Below are positions 25,761 through 35,093 of a stretch of DNA of 44,137 nt, piece by piece (position 1 is the stretch's first letter; each line of letters opens with the position of its first letter). The notes under the pieces were generated by a model, which saw nothing but the letters and a program-made list of their open reading frames with translations, ran no database searches and had not been told where the DNA came from. The translations under genes and the position numbers were made by a program. Source of the stretch: Leptolyngbya iicbica LK (GTDB lineage Bacteria; Cyanobacteriota; Cyanobacteriia; Phormidesmidales; Phormidesmidaceae); assembly GCF_004212215.1 (NCBI RefSeq), contig NZ_QVFV01000001.1, positions 1-44,137 of the forward strand. The letters are read 5' to 3'.

Positions 25761-27200
25761 TCAAGCGCGATCGCTCTCTGGCTGTGTGAGAGAAGCGTTT
25801 ACCGTGCCGTCATCACCCGTATCGGCACTATACCAGGTCAGCAGACCACCCGAAGCAACCACGCCCCCCAAGATCGTCAAAACCAGGGACAGGCCCAACC
25901 AACTTTCGGCCACGCTTGCCAGGGCCAGGGGCAGACTCAAAGCGATGTTCACCACATTATTTTGCAAGCCAAAGACTTTGCCTCGCATGGCAGCAGGAGT
26001 TTGCTCTTGAATCGTCGTCTGCATGGGAATGCCAATCAGCGCCGCAAACAGACCGAGGAGGGCAATCAGCCCTAAAGTCGGCCACAGTTGCTGGGTCGTC
26101 CAGGCCATGCCCGCCAGGGCTCCCGCCATGCCCAGGGAACCGGTGAAGCCCAGCGATCGCCGGGGCAACCGCCCACCAAACTGGCCGATCAGGGTGGCGC
26201 CAACTGCCATGCCGCCCCCCGCCGCTGCCAGCAGAAAACCAAACTGAGACGCTTTTAGCGCGGGCATCACTTCCGCCAGGCGCACCGCCAATACCGCCAA
26301 TGCCGCAAAGACCGAAAACAGCAGCACGAGCTGAACAATGGCATTCCTCACCACCGGCTTGGTGCCGAGATAGCGCACCCCGTCTTTAATGTCGTCCCAA
26401 GGGTGGGGCGGCTCATGCTCTGGCAGCGTATCTTTGTGGGTCCGCACCAGCAGCAGCAATAAGCCGGCGATCACGTATCCCGCTCCCACTAGGAGTGATT
26501 TGCCCCAACCCGCCCCGCCATCGACCGATTTCAGCAGCGTATCCGCCAAGGTCAGCAGCGGCTCACCGATGGCAAAGCCGATGATGACAGAGGCCATCAT
26601 CGTGGTGGTGTAAAGCGAGTTAGCCGCCAACAGCCGAGGATTTTTGACAATGAGGGGGATCATCGCTTGCTCTGCCGGGGCAAAAAATTGCGTCAGCGTG
26701 GAGACCGCAAAGGTCACGCCCAGCAACAGGCCAAAGCCAACGGGAATCTGGCGAATGCTGCCCCAGTCTTGGGAGAGCCACAGCAGGGCAGGCAGCGCAA
26801 TCACCAGTCCCCCCCGCAACAGATTGGTCAGCACCAGAACGGCTTGCTTGCTCCAGCGATCCACATAAACGCCTGCTAACGAACCAAACAGCACCGCCGG
26901 AATGGTGAACGCCACCATGACCGCCGAGACCCAGCCGCTGATGGATTGATCGGGGGCATCAAACTGGCTGCCGATAATGGCAATCATCAAGACCAGATAG
27001 ACCTTATCGGCCAGCTGCGAAAACACCTGGCCGCTCCACAAAGTGAGAAAGTTGCGATTGCGCAGGACAGGCCAAAAGCCCTCGTACTCAGAGATCGCCT
27101 CATCCTGCCCAGAATCAGAAGCTGCAGCCGAATCGGCTACCGCTGGCGGGGCCGCGATCGCATCATCTGGACTGGAATTGAGGTCGGACTCGCGCAGCAT
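25761..27200 (-). CDS. MFS transporter (EntS/MFS_3-like exporter)
   Basis: 479 residues with about 12 membrane segments. An acidic, Ala-rich cytoplasmic N-terminus of 40 residues precedes FWPVLRNRNFLTLWSGQVFS, the typical opening of the MFS_3/EntS group. The loop GVYVDRWSKQAVLVLTNLLR is the A-like motif between helices 2 and 3, and GIPMQTTIQEQTPAAMRGKV the corresponding second-half motif. The substrate is unknown; related proteins export siderophores or drugs. The start codon directly abuts the recO stop (27201-27203), indicating co-transcription. Confidence 0.9.
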   Translation of the reverse strand: MLRESDLNSSPDDAIAAPPAVADSAAASDSGQDEAISEYEGFWPVLRNRNFLTLWSGQVFSQLADKVYLVLMIAIIGSQFDAPDQSISGWVSAVMVAFTIPAVLFGSLAGVYVDRWSKQAVLVLTNLLRGGLVIALPALLWLSQDWGSIRQIPVGFGLLLGVTFAVSTLTQFFAPAEQAMIPLIVKNPRLLAANSLYTTTMMASVIIGFAIGEPLLTLADTLLKSVDGGAGWGKSLLVGAGYVIAGLLLLLVRTHKDTLPEHEPPHPWDDIKDGVRYLGTKPVVRNAIVQLVLLFSVFAALAVLAVRLAEVMPALKASQFGFLLAAAGGGMAVGATLIGQFGGRLPRRSLGFTGSLGMAGALAGMAWTTQQLWPTLGLIALLGLFAALIGIPMQTTIQEQTPAAMRGKVFGLQNNVVNIALSLPLALASVAESWLGLSLVLTILGGVVASGGLLTWYSADTGDDGTVNASLTQPESDRA

Positions 27201-28094
27201 CTATCTCGTCGAAATCGGGTTAGGAAAGCAAGCATCGATCAGGGTGGCTGATCGAATGGGGCGGTCAAAATGAAATTCGGCATACTGGCGCAGCAGGCGC
27301 TCAATCCGCTGCCAGCCCATCAGGCGCTGTTCGGGCGTGGCCATGCCAGGGAGCGATCGCTGAGTCACTAATTCGGTCTCGCCTAGCTGCTGCAACCATA
27401 CCAGTTCTTGAGCTGAGATCAGGCTGACGGCAGGATTTTTGTGAGATCGCCTCGGCCCCCCTGAGCCATTTACAGCGTAACGTCCTGAAGCAGTCTTTGC
27501 TCGGGGGCTGTTCGTCTGAATCTGTGCCAGTTGATCCACCGTGACCACCCCACCCGACCCCGGGCTAAACCCCACGTGCCAGTCAGCCTGTGCCAAATTC
27601 GGCATGATCTCAGTCTGGGTAATACAGCACTGATTGAGCTCTGGGGCGACCCCTGCGGCAACCAGAAGTTGAAAGATCCCCTGATTCAAACAGGCCAGAA
27701 TATCGGTCTGCTCCGCTTGCTCTAACCGCTGCAATTGTTCAATCAGCAGGGCAAATAACGCTCCCTGGGGCTGGCCGCTCAGCGCCTGACACAGCACCAA
27801 CTCAGCCAGATACTGGCTGGCTGTAAGTCGCGCTAAATCAGTCGAGAGTCCCGGAAACGATCGCACCGTCTCTGCCTGCACCAGTTTGTCCAGGCTCTTG
27901 CCCTGCACAATGAAGAGTTCATTCACCACAAACTGGCTGCTGCGCCCCGCTAGTCGCGACTTGTGCTTACGCGCCCCGGGCACAATCACCCGCACCAATC
28001 CATGCTCAATGGTCAAGATCGTCACCATGCGATCGGTCTCGCCCATCGGCATCCCTTTGAGATTAATTCCAGTCGCTTTATAAGAACGAGACAT
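27201..28094 (-). CDS. recO: DNA repair protein RecO
   Basis: 297 residues. The N-terminal OB fold is clear: YKATGINLKGMPMGETDRMV, then VIVPGARKHKSRLAG and ELFIVQGKSLDKLVQAE. A helical domain follows (LTASQYLAELVLCQALSGQP). RecO loads RecA with RecR and anneals SSB-coated strands. A stretch near residues 200-225 (AKTASGRYAVNGSGGPRRSH) is basic, Gly-rich and unlike the rest of the family, and may be an inserted repeat. It lies 91 bases after gghA on the same strand. Confidence 0.92.
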   Translation of the reverse strand: MSRSYKATGINLKGMPMGETDRMVTILTIEHGLVRVIVPGARKHKSRLAGRSSQFVVNELFIVQGKSLDKLVQAETVRSFPGLSTDLARLTASQYLAELVLCQALSGQPQGALFALLIEQLQRLEQAEQTDILACLNQGIFQLLVAAGVAPELNQCCITQTEIMPNLAQADWHVGFSPGSGGVVTVDQLAQIQTNSPRAKTASGRYAVNGSGGPRRSHKNPAVSLISAQELVWLQQLGETELVTQRSLPGMATPEQRLMGWQRIERLLRQYAEFHFDRPIRSATLIDACFPNPISTR

Positions 28095-28185
28095 GCCGCA
28101 GTGAAAAAGGAGTCAGAAACCGCACTTTATCAGTTTTGCCTGAATGCTACATCTTTGCGCCGATTCTGACCGTCGGGCTGGAAGT

Positions 28186-30840
28186 TCAACTTTTTTCCAT
28201 GGGCACGAGCAAGACGCCTTCGCTGTCACGCAGCTCAAACGATCGCAAATCCTTGAGGTCTTCCTTGATATCAATGCCCGGAGTCGTCAGGGCTACCTGC
28301 CATTCCGCCATATCGAGTTGCAGCCAGTCGCCGGGGTTAACGGTCATCGGTTCGCCCCCCATGTGGGTCAAAATGACCACCTCGCTGCCGGGGGCCACAT
28401 CGGGGTGCGGCTCGCTGCGGTAGCCGTAAAAAATGGTGCGTTGGTCATCGCTAATGCGGTTGAAGCGATCGCGCCCCGTCAGATTTTCCCGTAGCCAGGG
28501 ATGGCTCAAGCGAAAGTGGCGCAACTGCCAACTAAAGCGGGTCTGCTTGCCGTCTAACGTTTCCAAATAACGGCCCACGTTGCACATATCGTGGCCGTCT
28601 TCCATAAAGGCCATGGCAAAGGCTTTCAGCTTTGGCACATCCAGCGTCGCGAGGAAGCGCGGCAGATGATCGTGCTGCAATTCTTCCATCGAGGGCACGG
28701 TGCAAAGGGTGCTGTCGTCGCCATCCAGGCATTTCTGACAAATTTGCGCCACTTCTTGCAAGTCATAATCCGTCTCGATCATGGCGTCCCGCAGAGCATA
28801 GGCAAAGTCCCGCAGTTGGTCGTACTCTTTGAAGCCCAAGGCCTTTAACCGGGGAAACGCATCCGCGTCGGTGTACATTTCGGGCTCAATTTCCCAATCC
28901 AAAAAGCCCACTTCCTCCGAAACGACTTTGACGCCGTAGCGATCGTCCGTATTGCGGAAAAAGCCCCACGGCGTTTCCACCGTGGCATTCAAAAAGTCCA
29001 TCGGCAAACCGGGCGAAAAGCCATGCACCCACAGCAACGTGCCCGGATTGTTGTAAGCCCGGTGCAATACCTGGGGCAGCGTCTTGCCTAAGTTCCAGTT
29101 GATTTCAGCCTCGGGATCAATCTGGTTGCCCCGGCGCACGGTGTCATGATTGCCGCACCCGGTAATCCAGTGATCGCCCTGAAAAATCACCTCGCAGACC
29201 CGTCGCCACTTGCGATCCCAAAAGCCCTTCACCGTGGGGGTGTTGTGGGCAAAAATCAGCGGTCCCCACTGAAACGAACCGGGCTTCATTTCCACCAGTT
29301 CGCGATAGGTCGATTTCTCTTCCCAGCCTTCCTCGGGCCAGGGGCGACCATCTTCAAAAATGGTGAACATGAGCCGTCGGTAACCCTGAATGTCTTGCAC
29401 CACATCGCTCATGGCGAGCAGGTAGGCGTCATCCTGCTCAACCCGACCGGACAGGGGATTGAAAAAGCGAAAATCTTGACCGCCATCCACCCGAATGCCG
29501 TCGGCTCCGGTATTGATTTTGCGTCGCTGCATTTCCAGCAAAATGGCCCGCACCTGCGGCAACTGATGGTTCAAGTCTTGACCGTACATATTGGGGCCTT
29601 TAAAGAACTGCTGGGTCAGCAATTCAATGCCCTGGTTGTCGGAGTGGCCGTACACCAAATCGTAAATGAGCCCAATGGAGCCCCCCGCAAAGTTGTGCAG
29701 GGCCGCCACAAAGTCCACCACTTCATCCGGTCGCAGACTGCCTAACACAGCAGGATTCGTCGAAGACGAAGCCAAAATGGGCACATCATAGCCCCAGTTT
29801 TGGGTGTCGGGCTTGCGCAGAGTCACCGTGACAGTACGCTCGTCAACGTCATTTTCTGGGGCGATCACCACGGTCTTCGATTCGACGGAGACTTCTGTGT
29901 CGACTTCGGCTTCGATCGCGGCCGTTTTCGCCGCCACGGTGCCCTCTGCCTCCGCCGGGGGTAAGGAACCGATCGCAAAACACTCGTGCTCGACGTTGGT
30001 ATCTTCGCGGCGATACTCAATCGTGGGTTCTACGGGCAAGAGTTGCACGCAGTCATAGCCACAGTAAACCTCTTCGGCCGGGGTCAGGGACTCCCCCGCT
30101 GCGATCTTGTCCGAGATGCGATTGAAGGTGTGAGTCAGCCCCTCAAGGGTGCCTTCGGGAGAGGCCGTCTTGACGTGAATTTGCAAAATGTTGGTCGGTG
30201 TCGGCACTCGCGGGATCTCAGCATCGGGAATGCCCTTCGGGGCTGCCGTCCGCCGAAAGTAGCTCAGATCTGCTCGCCGCCGTTGCAAGCGGCGCATGTC
30301 ATACACTTCGGCAGGGGCAAATACGCCATAGGGGGTGGAATACGGCAGGGGATCGCGAATGATGTGGACGCGCTGCTCGGCATCAACGTAGCGCAGCCAA
30401 TAAAACGAGCCCGCCGTATTGCGATTACCCGCTTTGACCCCCGCGACTACGCCCCAGAGAAATTCTCCCTGCTGCTCCAGGGGCACGAGATCACGCTGAA
30501 ACTCGATGACTTGTAGCGGTTCGCGAAAATTGACGGGCGTCAGGGGGGTGAAAATTTCCAGTTCCAGCGATCGCTCTGACTGGATCACATTCGCGGTGAG
30601 TTCCGGCGTCCAAAAGCCAAATTCCGTCAGGCCATCCCGTCGATAGTGCGCGCCCAACCGCTTAGCTAATCGTTGCCCCCGCCCAAAGTACGTATCGTCA
30701 GATGCCATGACCGAAGCGGCCCACTGCAACAGCGTGTGGGTTTCATCTTCAACGAGGCGCACGGTAGAACTAGCAGGACTCTTGACTGGCACGATATCGA
30801 CTCTCTTCAGTGTTAAGTGACGGGTTTCAGGGGGCAGCAC
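28186..30840 (-). CDS. gghA: Glucosylglycerol hydrolase
   Basis: 884 residues, a large GH13-related enzyme. It matches the cyanobacterial glucosylglycerol hydrolase family (GghA, Synechocystis slr1670), which splits GG into glucose and glycerol when salt falls. The barrel motifs include GADGIRVDGGQDFRFFN with the nucleophile-like Asp, and ITGCGNHDTVRRG as the fourth region. The N-terminal third is a beta-rich domain (FGFWTPELTANVIQSERSLE). A segment near residues 300-345 rich in Glu, Val and Ala (AKTAAIEAEVDTEVSVESKT) appears to be a flexible insert. It is divergent from ggpS across about 640 bases, supporting the assignment. Confidence 0.85.
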   Translation of the reverse strand: MLPPETRHLTLKRVDIVPVKSPASSTVRLVEDETHTLLQWAASVMASDDTYFGRGQRLAKRLGAHYRRDGLTEFGFWTPELTANVIQSERSLELEIFTPLTPVNFREPLQVIEFQRDLVPLEQQGEFLWGVVAGVKAGNRNTAGSFYWLRYVDAEQRVHIIRDPLPYSTPYGVFAPAEVYDMRRLQRRRADLSYFRRTAAPKGIPDAEIPRVPTPTNILQIHVKTASPEGTLEGLTHTFNRISDKIAAGESLTPAEEVYCGYDCVQLLPVEPTIEYRREDTNVEHECFAIGSLPPAEAEGTVAAKTAAIEAEVDTEVSVESKTVVIAPENDVDERTVTVTLRKPDTQNWGYDVPILASSSTNPAVLGSLRPDEVVDFVAALHNFAGGSIGLIYDLVYGHSDNQGIELLTQQFFKGPNMYGQDLNHQLPQVRAILLEMQRRKINTGADGIRVDGGQDFRFFNPLSGRVEQDDAYLLAMSDVVQDIQGYRRLMFTIFEDGRPWPEEGWEEKSTYRELVEMKPGSFQWGPLIFAHNTPTVKGFWDRKWRRVCEVIFQGDHWITGCGNHDTVRRGNQIDPEAEINWNLGKTLPQVLHRAYNNPGTLLWVHGFSPGLPMDFLNATVETPWGFFRNTDDRYGVKVVSEEVGFLDWEIEPEMYTDADAFPRLKALGFKEYDQLRDFAYALRDAMIETDYDLQEVAQICQKCLDGDDSTLCTVPSMEELQHDHLPRFLATLDVPKLKAFAMAFMEDGHDMCNVGRYLETLDGKQTRFSWQLRHFRLSHPWLRENLTGRDRFNRISDDQRTIFYGYRSEPHPDVAPGSEVVILTHMGGEPMTVNPGDWLQLDMAEWQVALTTPGIDIKEDLKDLRSFELRDSEGVLLVPMEKS

Positions 30841-31376
30841 AACAATCGCAGCCCGCTGGGCAATTGCCCAACATCATGACGGTGGGGCTCACGGCAGCCA
30901 TCAAACCTGCGATCGCGCAAAGCTGGCGTCAGTATTATTCCCCAGAGGATAAAGAGGCATCACGGAGATGGAGGAAACGTCTTCTATGTTCCGTTTATGG
31001 AACTCGCTAACCGACTCAACCCCGTGACGATCATGTCACTAAGCCCGCGACTCTCCCCCTCTTTGTAACAGGCTACTGCAATCCACCCGTTCTGGAAGGC
31101 TTCAGGCAAATTCCGTAGCGGCCCCGTCCACATCATTCAGCAACGGGCGATGGTCAATTTTCATCGAAGAGCGATCGCTTTTATATCAATTGACAGTCAT
31201 CAACATCTATCGCGGGGGGGAAGTCCAGACTTTAAAGACCTTATTTGATGGGATGGATAGCGTGGCTCATAAATTCTTTGTTTAGAGAACTGCACGAAAT
31301 TACTTGATGAAAACGATTTTATTAATTCCGTTTGCACTTGTCATGCAGGTCCTTTGGCAGAGCAAATCGTGTCAGT
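30841..31376. promoter_or_regulatory. Divergent regulatory region between gghA and the ggpR-like frame/ggpS
   Basis: 536 bases with no convincing gene. It should hold the promoters for GG breakdown (gghA, leftward) and GG synthesis (rightward), which are expected to respond oppositely to salt. Visible details are a short inverted repeat GTTCC-N6-GGAAC at 30988-31003 and a TTGACA at 31190-31195 that lacks a -10 at normal distance. No palindrome stands out as an operator. Confidence 0.5.
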
Positions 31377-31487
31377 ATGGCAGACATTGATAGCCCCATG
31401 ATTGACCGGTTGCTTGCTCCCTCACAGCAGGTGGCGGTCAGAGCGCTGTTTCTTTTAACCCAACGTATTCAGGAGACCCTGATATGA
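31377..31487 (+). CDS. 36-codon small reading frame overlapping ggpS (possible GgpR-like regulator)
   Basis: ATG 31377 opens a frame of 36 codons (MADIDSPMIDRLLAPSQQVA and 16 more residues, ending RIQETLI) that stops at TGA 31485-31487, overlapping the ggpS ATG (31484) as ATGA. It is a predicted amphipathic helix. In Synechocystis 6803 the small gene ssl3076 (ggpR) lies just upstream of ggpS and mediates its salt control; position and size class fit, but I cannot compare the sequences. It could also be a leader peptide that couples translation to ggpS. The frame stays open upstream to 31326, with TTG codons as alternative starts. Confidence 0.5.
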   Translation: MADIDSPMIDRLLAPSQQVAVRALFLLTQRIQETLI

Positions 31488-32983
31488 AATCTTCCCTTGT
31501 CATCCTTTATCACCGCGAACCTTACGACGAGGTGGTGGTTGACGGCAAGACTGTTTATCGCGACAAGAAAAGTCCTAACGGGATCGTCCCCACGCTCAAA
31601 ACTTTCTTCGCGAATGCTGAAAGTGCCACCTGGATCGCCTGGAAGCAGATGACGGCGAAGCAGCAAAGCAATTTTGAAGAGCGCGTCGTCATGGAAGGCG
31701 GCAAAGAAAGCAGCCAAGTTCGTCGCATTCCGCTATCGGCCCAACAAGTCAAAGATTTTTATTACATCACAGCGAAAGAGGCTTTTTGGCCAATTTTGCA
31801 CTCCTTTCCCGAGCACTTCACCTACGAAAGCTCAGACTGGGATAACTTCAAAGCGATTAATCAACTTTTTGCGGATGCCGCGTGCGAAGACGCCGCTGAA
31901 GACGCCCTGATCTGGATTCACGATTACAACCTGTGGCTGACGCCGTACTACATTCGGCAAAAGATGCCCAATGTCAAGATTGCCTTCTTCCATCACACTC
32001 CCTTCCCGGCGGCGGATGTGTTCAACATTCTGCACTGGCGCGAGGCGATCGTTGATAGCCTGCTGTGCTGTGACCTCTGCGGCTTCCACATTCCCCGCTA
32101 CGTCGAGAACTTCGCTGGCGTAGCCCGCAGCCTGCGGGATGTGAAAACCGTCGAACGCGGCCCGGTGCGCGAGGCCTTTACCCCCCACGGCGTGGCCTTG
32201 TCTGAACCGGATATGACAACGAAGTTGAGCTATCAGGGACGCACCGTCCACCTCGACGCCTTTCCGGTGGGGACCCACCCGCAATATATTGCCGACGTAG
32301 TTAACTCTGAAAAAGTGCAGGCCAGCATTAAGCAAATTCGCGATGACATTGGCGACAATAAGCTGATTGTCTCGGCTGGCCGGGTGGACTACGTAAAGGG
32401 CGCGAAAGAGATGTTGCTCTGCTACGAGCGGCTGTTGACCCGTCGCCCCGAGCTGCAAGGCAAGGTCAATTTAGTCATGACCGCTGTGAAAGCCGCCGCT
32501 GGCATGCGGGTGTATAAGACGGCCCAGAGCCAGATCGAGCAAATGGTCGGTAAAATCAACGGTCGCTTTTCGAAACTGAACTGGACACCGATTTTGCTGT
32601 TTACGGAGCCGGTGCCGTATCACGAGCTGATGGCGTTTTACGGCACGGCTGACATCGCCTGGATTCCTCCCTTGCGGGATGGCTTGAACCTTGTGGCGAA
32701 GGAGTACATCGCGGCGCACCAAGGACGCGACGGGGTACTCATTCTCTCTGAGTTCACAGGGTCGGCGGTCGAGTTGCCGGATGCGGTTTTGACCAATCCT
32801 TATTCTGACAAGCATATGGATGAGTCGATTGATCAGGCGCTAGCCATGAGCCCCGAAGAGCAGCAAGAACGGATGCAGCGGTTGCACCAAGTAGTGTTGC
32901 AGTATGACGTGAAAGAGTGGGCTAACCACATGTTCAGAGCAGCGAATGCAACAGCGTCGCCGGGTGAACCTGCGTTAGTGTAA
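31484..32983 (+). CDS. ggpS: Glucosylglycerol-phosphate synthase
   Basis: 499 residues, the usual length for the stand-alone enzyme. It is a GT20 (trehalose-6-phosphate synthase-like) protein that joins ADP-glucose and sn-glycerol-3-phosphate. Seen motifs are WIHDYNLWLTPYYIRQ, AFFHHTPFPAADVFNILHWR, the donor-binding SAGRVDYVKGAKEML and IPPLRDGLNLVAKEYIAAHQ. The phosphatase domain found in GgpPS fusions is absent, so GgpP (StpA) must be encoded elsewhere. The start overlaps a 36-codon frame as ATGA. glpD and gpsA follow on the same strand. Confidence 0.93.
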   Translation: MKSSLVILYHREPYDEVVVDGKTVYRDKKSPNGIVPTLKTFFANAESATWIAWKQMTAKQQSNFEERVVMEGGKESSQVRRIPLSAQQVKDFYYITAKEAFWPILHSFPEHFTYESSDWDNFKAINQLFADAACEDAAEDALIWIHDYNLWLTPYYIRQKMPNVKIAFFHHTPFPAADVFNILHWREAIVDSLLCCDLCGFHIPRYVENFAGVARSLRDVKTVERGPVREAFTPHGVALSEPDMTTKLSYQGRTVHLDAFPVGTHPQYIADVVNSEKVQASIKQIRDDIGDNKLIVSAGRVDYVKGAKEMLLCYERLLTRRPELQGKVNLVMTAVKAAAGMRVYKTAQSQIEQMVGKINGRFSKLNWTPILLFTEPVPYHELMAFYGTADIAWIPPLRDGLNLVAKEYIAAHQGRDGVLILSEFTGSAVELPDAVLTNPYSDKHMDESIDQALAMSPEEQQERMQRLHQVVLQYDVKEWANHMFRAANATASPGEPALV

Positions 32984-33173
32984 GGGCAAGTTATGGAAGG
33001 TTGACCCTTGCAGTAGGCGCGATCGCCGTCCCCCAATCCATGACGAGGCTCACGGTGAAGGGTATTGTGTGATGGCGATCGCGCCCCCTGCATTGCTGAT
33101 CAAACAGCCTCCAAATTGGCTGCGCAGCTAGCGCTCATAGCCACTTATTTGCTGCATTCAAAGGATTATATAG

Positions 33174-34868
33174 ATGAGAGATCTCCAAGCCATTCAGCGG
33201 CGAGACTATGATGTTGTCGTCATTGGGGGCGGCGTCAACGGGGCGGCCACGGCTCGCGACTCTGCCCTGCGGGGCTTATCGGTACTGCTAGTCGAAAAAA
33301 ATGACTTTGCCGGCGGCACCACCAGCTGGTCGACCCGCCTCGTCCATGGCGGCTTGCGCTATTTGGAATATTTTGAATTCAACTTAGTGCGGGAGTCTTT
33401 GCGGGAGCGCGAGATTTTGCTGCGCACCGCCCCGCACCTGGTGCAGCCCATCCAAATGACGATTCCGATTTACGGCAGCGGCACCCGCAGCTATTGGGAA
33501 ATTCAAGCGGGCATGGTGTTGTACGACGTGCTCAGCTATGACAAGACCCTGCCCAACCATCGCATGCTCTCAAAAGCCAAGATGCAGCAGCTCTTTCGCG
33601 CGGTGGATCGCGACAATCTGAGAGGCGCGGCCCAATATTACGACGGTCAGGCCGAACATGCTGAGCGGCTCTGTCTGGAAATGCTCTTAGATGCCCAATC
33701 TGCCGGGGCCGACGTGCTGAACTACACCACCGTCACCGGGTTGCAGCGCGAGGGCGATCGCCTCACCGGGCTCACCGCCTATGACCAAATCCATGACGAA
33801 GAATTCACCGTTAACCTACCCGACCATGCCGTGGTGGTGAATACCTCAGGGCCTTGGGTCGATCGCGTGCTGGGCTTGGGCCGTCGAGATGGCGAAGCCG
33901 CCCCCATTGGCGACGAACGTAAAATCGGCGGCACGAAGGGCAGCCACATCATCGTCGATCATTTTCCCGGCGCACCGGACACCGCGCTCTATGTCGAAGC
34001 AAAATCCGATGGTCGCCCCTTCTTCATCGTGCCGTGGTGTGGTCAGTACCTCATCGGCACCACCGACTTGAAATATACCGGCGACTTGGATCGGGTCAAA
34101 GCCGACGATGACGAAGTCGATTATTTGATCAAAGAGACCAATCAAGTGGTTTCGACGGCACGCCTCACCCGCGATGACGTGAAATTCACCTATTCGGGCA
34201 TTCGCCCCTTGCCCTACGTTGGGGACAAAAAAGCCGGTAGCATTACCCGCGCTCACATCTTGAACGATCACACCAAGGACGGTGTGAGCAACCTCATTTC
34301 TCTCATCGGCGGCAAGCTGACTACCCATCGCCAAGTGGGGGAAGAGATGACTGATTGGGCCTTTAAGAAAATGGGTAAACCCGTGCCCCCTTCGCCCACC
34401 CGCAAGCGACCGCTGCCGGGCTGCATCTTGCCCGATGACGATCGCATTGAGACGGCTTACCAGCGCTATCGCGATCGCCTGCAAACCGATACGTTGGAAT
34501 ATATCTTTGACGTTTACGGTGCTCGGGCAATGGAGCTGCTAGGTCTGATCGACGACCAGCCCGATCTGGCAGAAAAGCTCATTCCCACCCATCCAAATAT
34601 TCGCGCTGAAGTCGTCTTTGCGATGCGATCGGAGATGGCCCACACCGTGCTCGATTTCACTCGCCGTCGGACGATCTTGGCGATGAATGCCAACTACGGC
34701 TACGACGTGTTGGAACCCATTTTGGACACTCTGCGTCAGCACTGCGGTTGGGATGACGCCAAATGTCAACAAGAGACTGCCGATTACAAGCAGTTTATGG
34801 AAGAAAACTGCATCCCTGACTATGTGCTAGAAACTTCCGTTGAGGGGCGATCGCTGCAAGCCGTCTAA
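33174..34868 (+). CDS. glpD: FAD-dependent glycerol-3-phosphate dehydrogenase
   Basis: 564 residues. The FAD fold is VVVIGGGVNGAATARDSALR, followed by TSWSTRLVHGGLRYLE, the GlpD signature. Later motifs include GTKGSHIIVDHF, YLIGTTDLKYTGD and FTYSGIRPLPYVGD. It oxidises glycerol-3-phosphate to dihydroxyacetone phosphate at the membrane and passes electrons to quinone. In this cluster it can recover carbon from glycerol released by GghA after phosphorylation. It lies 190 bases after ggpS and 225 before gpsA; both gaps are long enough for separate promoters. Confidence 0.95.
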   Translation: MRDLQAIQRRDYDVVVIGGGVNGAATARDSALRGLSVLLVEKNDFAGGTTSWSTRLVHGGLRYLEYFEFNLVRESLREREILLRTAPHLVQPIQMTIPIYGSGTRSYWEIQAGMVLYDVLSYDKTLPNHRMLSKAKMQQLFRAVDRDNLRGAAQYYDGQAEHAERLCLEMLLDAQSAGADVLNYTTVTGLQREGDRLTGLTAYDQIHDEEFTVNLPDHAVVVNTSGPWVDRVLGLGRRDGEAAPIGDERKIGGTKGSHIIVDHFPGAPDTALYVEAKSDGRPFFIVPWCGQYLIGTTDLKYTGDLDRVKADDDEVDYLIKETNQVVSTARLTRDDVKFTYSGIRPLPYVGDKKAGSITRAHILNDHTKDGVSNLISLIGGKLTTHRQVGEEMTDWAFKKMGKPVPPSPTRKRPLPGCILPDDDRIETAYQRYRDRLQTDTLEYIFDVYGARAMELLGLIDDQPDLAEKLIPTHPNIRAEVVFAMRSEMAHTVLDFTRRRTILAMNANYGYDVLEPILDTLRQHCGWDDAKCQQETADYKQFMEENCIPDYVLETSVEGRSLQAV

Positions 34869-34903
34869 GGCTGGCACACGCGATCGGGAAGCTATAGTCC
34901 CTT

Positions 34904-34977
34904 GATTTTTAGGTCTGGGTAATCTGGCGATAAAACCTATCATTGGCTCGATGCCTGGAATCTTAGACCTAAAAATC
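34904..34977. repeat. 13-base perfect inverted repeat between glpD and gpsA
   Basis: GATTTTTAGGTCT (34904-34916) and AGACCTAAAAATC (34965-34977) are exact inverted copies separated by 48 bases. The arms are AT-rich and there is no T-run after the second arm, so it is unlike a normal terminator. It could be a regulatory loop or the ends of a small dispersed element. Confidence 0.65.
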
Positions 34978-35093
34978 GAACTTCACTTTACCCTTATCAG
35001 CCCGGTATTTTTAGAGTGATTTTTGCGCAGATTTGCGGTTCCCTCGCAACGCCCTCTTGCTAATTCTCTACCTTCACCTTCATCACTGAACTT

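Noticed and set aside
29146-29745. 200-codon open frame antisense to gghA
   Set aside because: Shadow frame of a strongly supported gene; no binding site or family resemblance.
31190-31195. TTGACA as a ggpS promoter -35
   Set aside because: No -10-like hexamer at 16-19 bases; the following stretch is a G-run.
32124-32138. Perfect small hairpin CCCGCAG-C-CTGCGGG inside ggpS
   Set aside because: It lies within conserved coding sequence (ARSLRD) and is probably explained by codon use, although similar motifs are common in cyanobacterial repeats.
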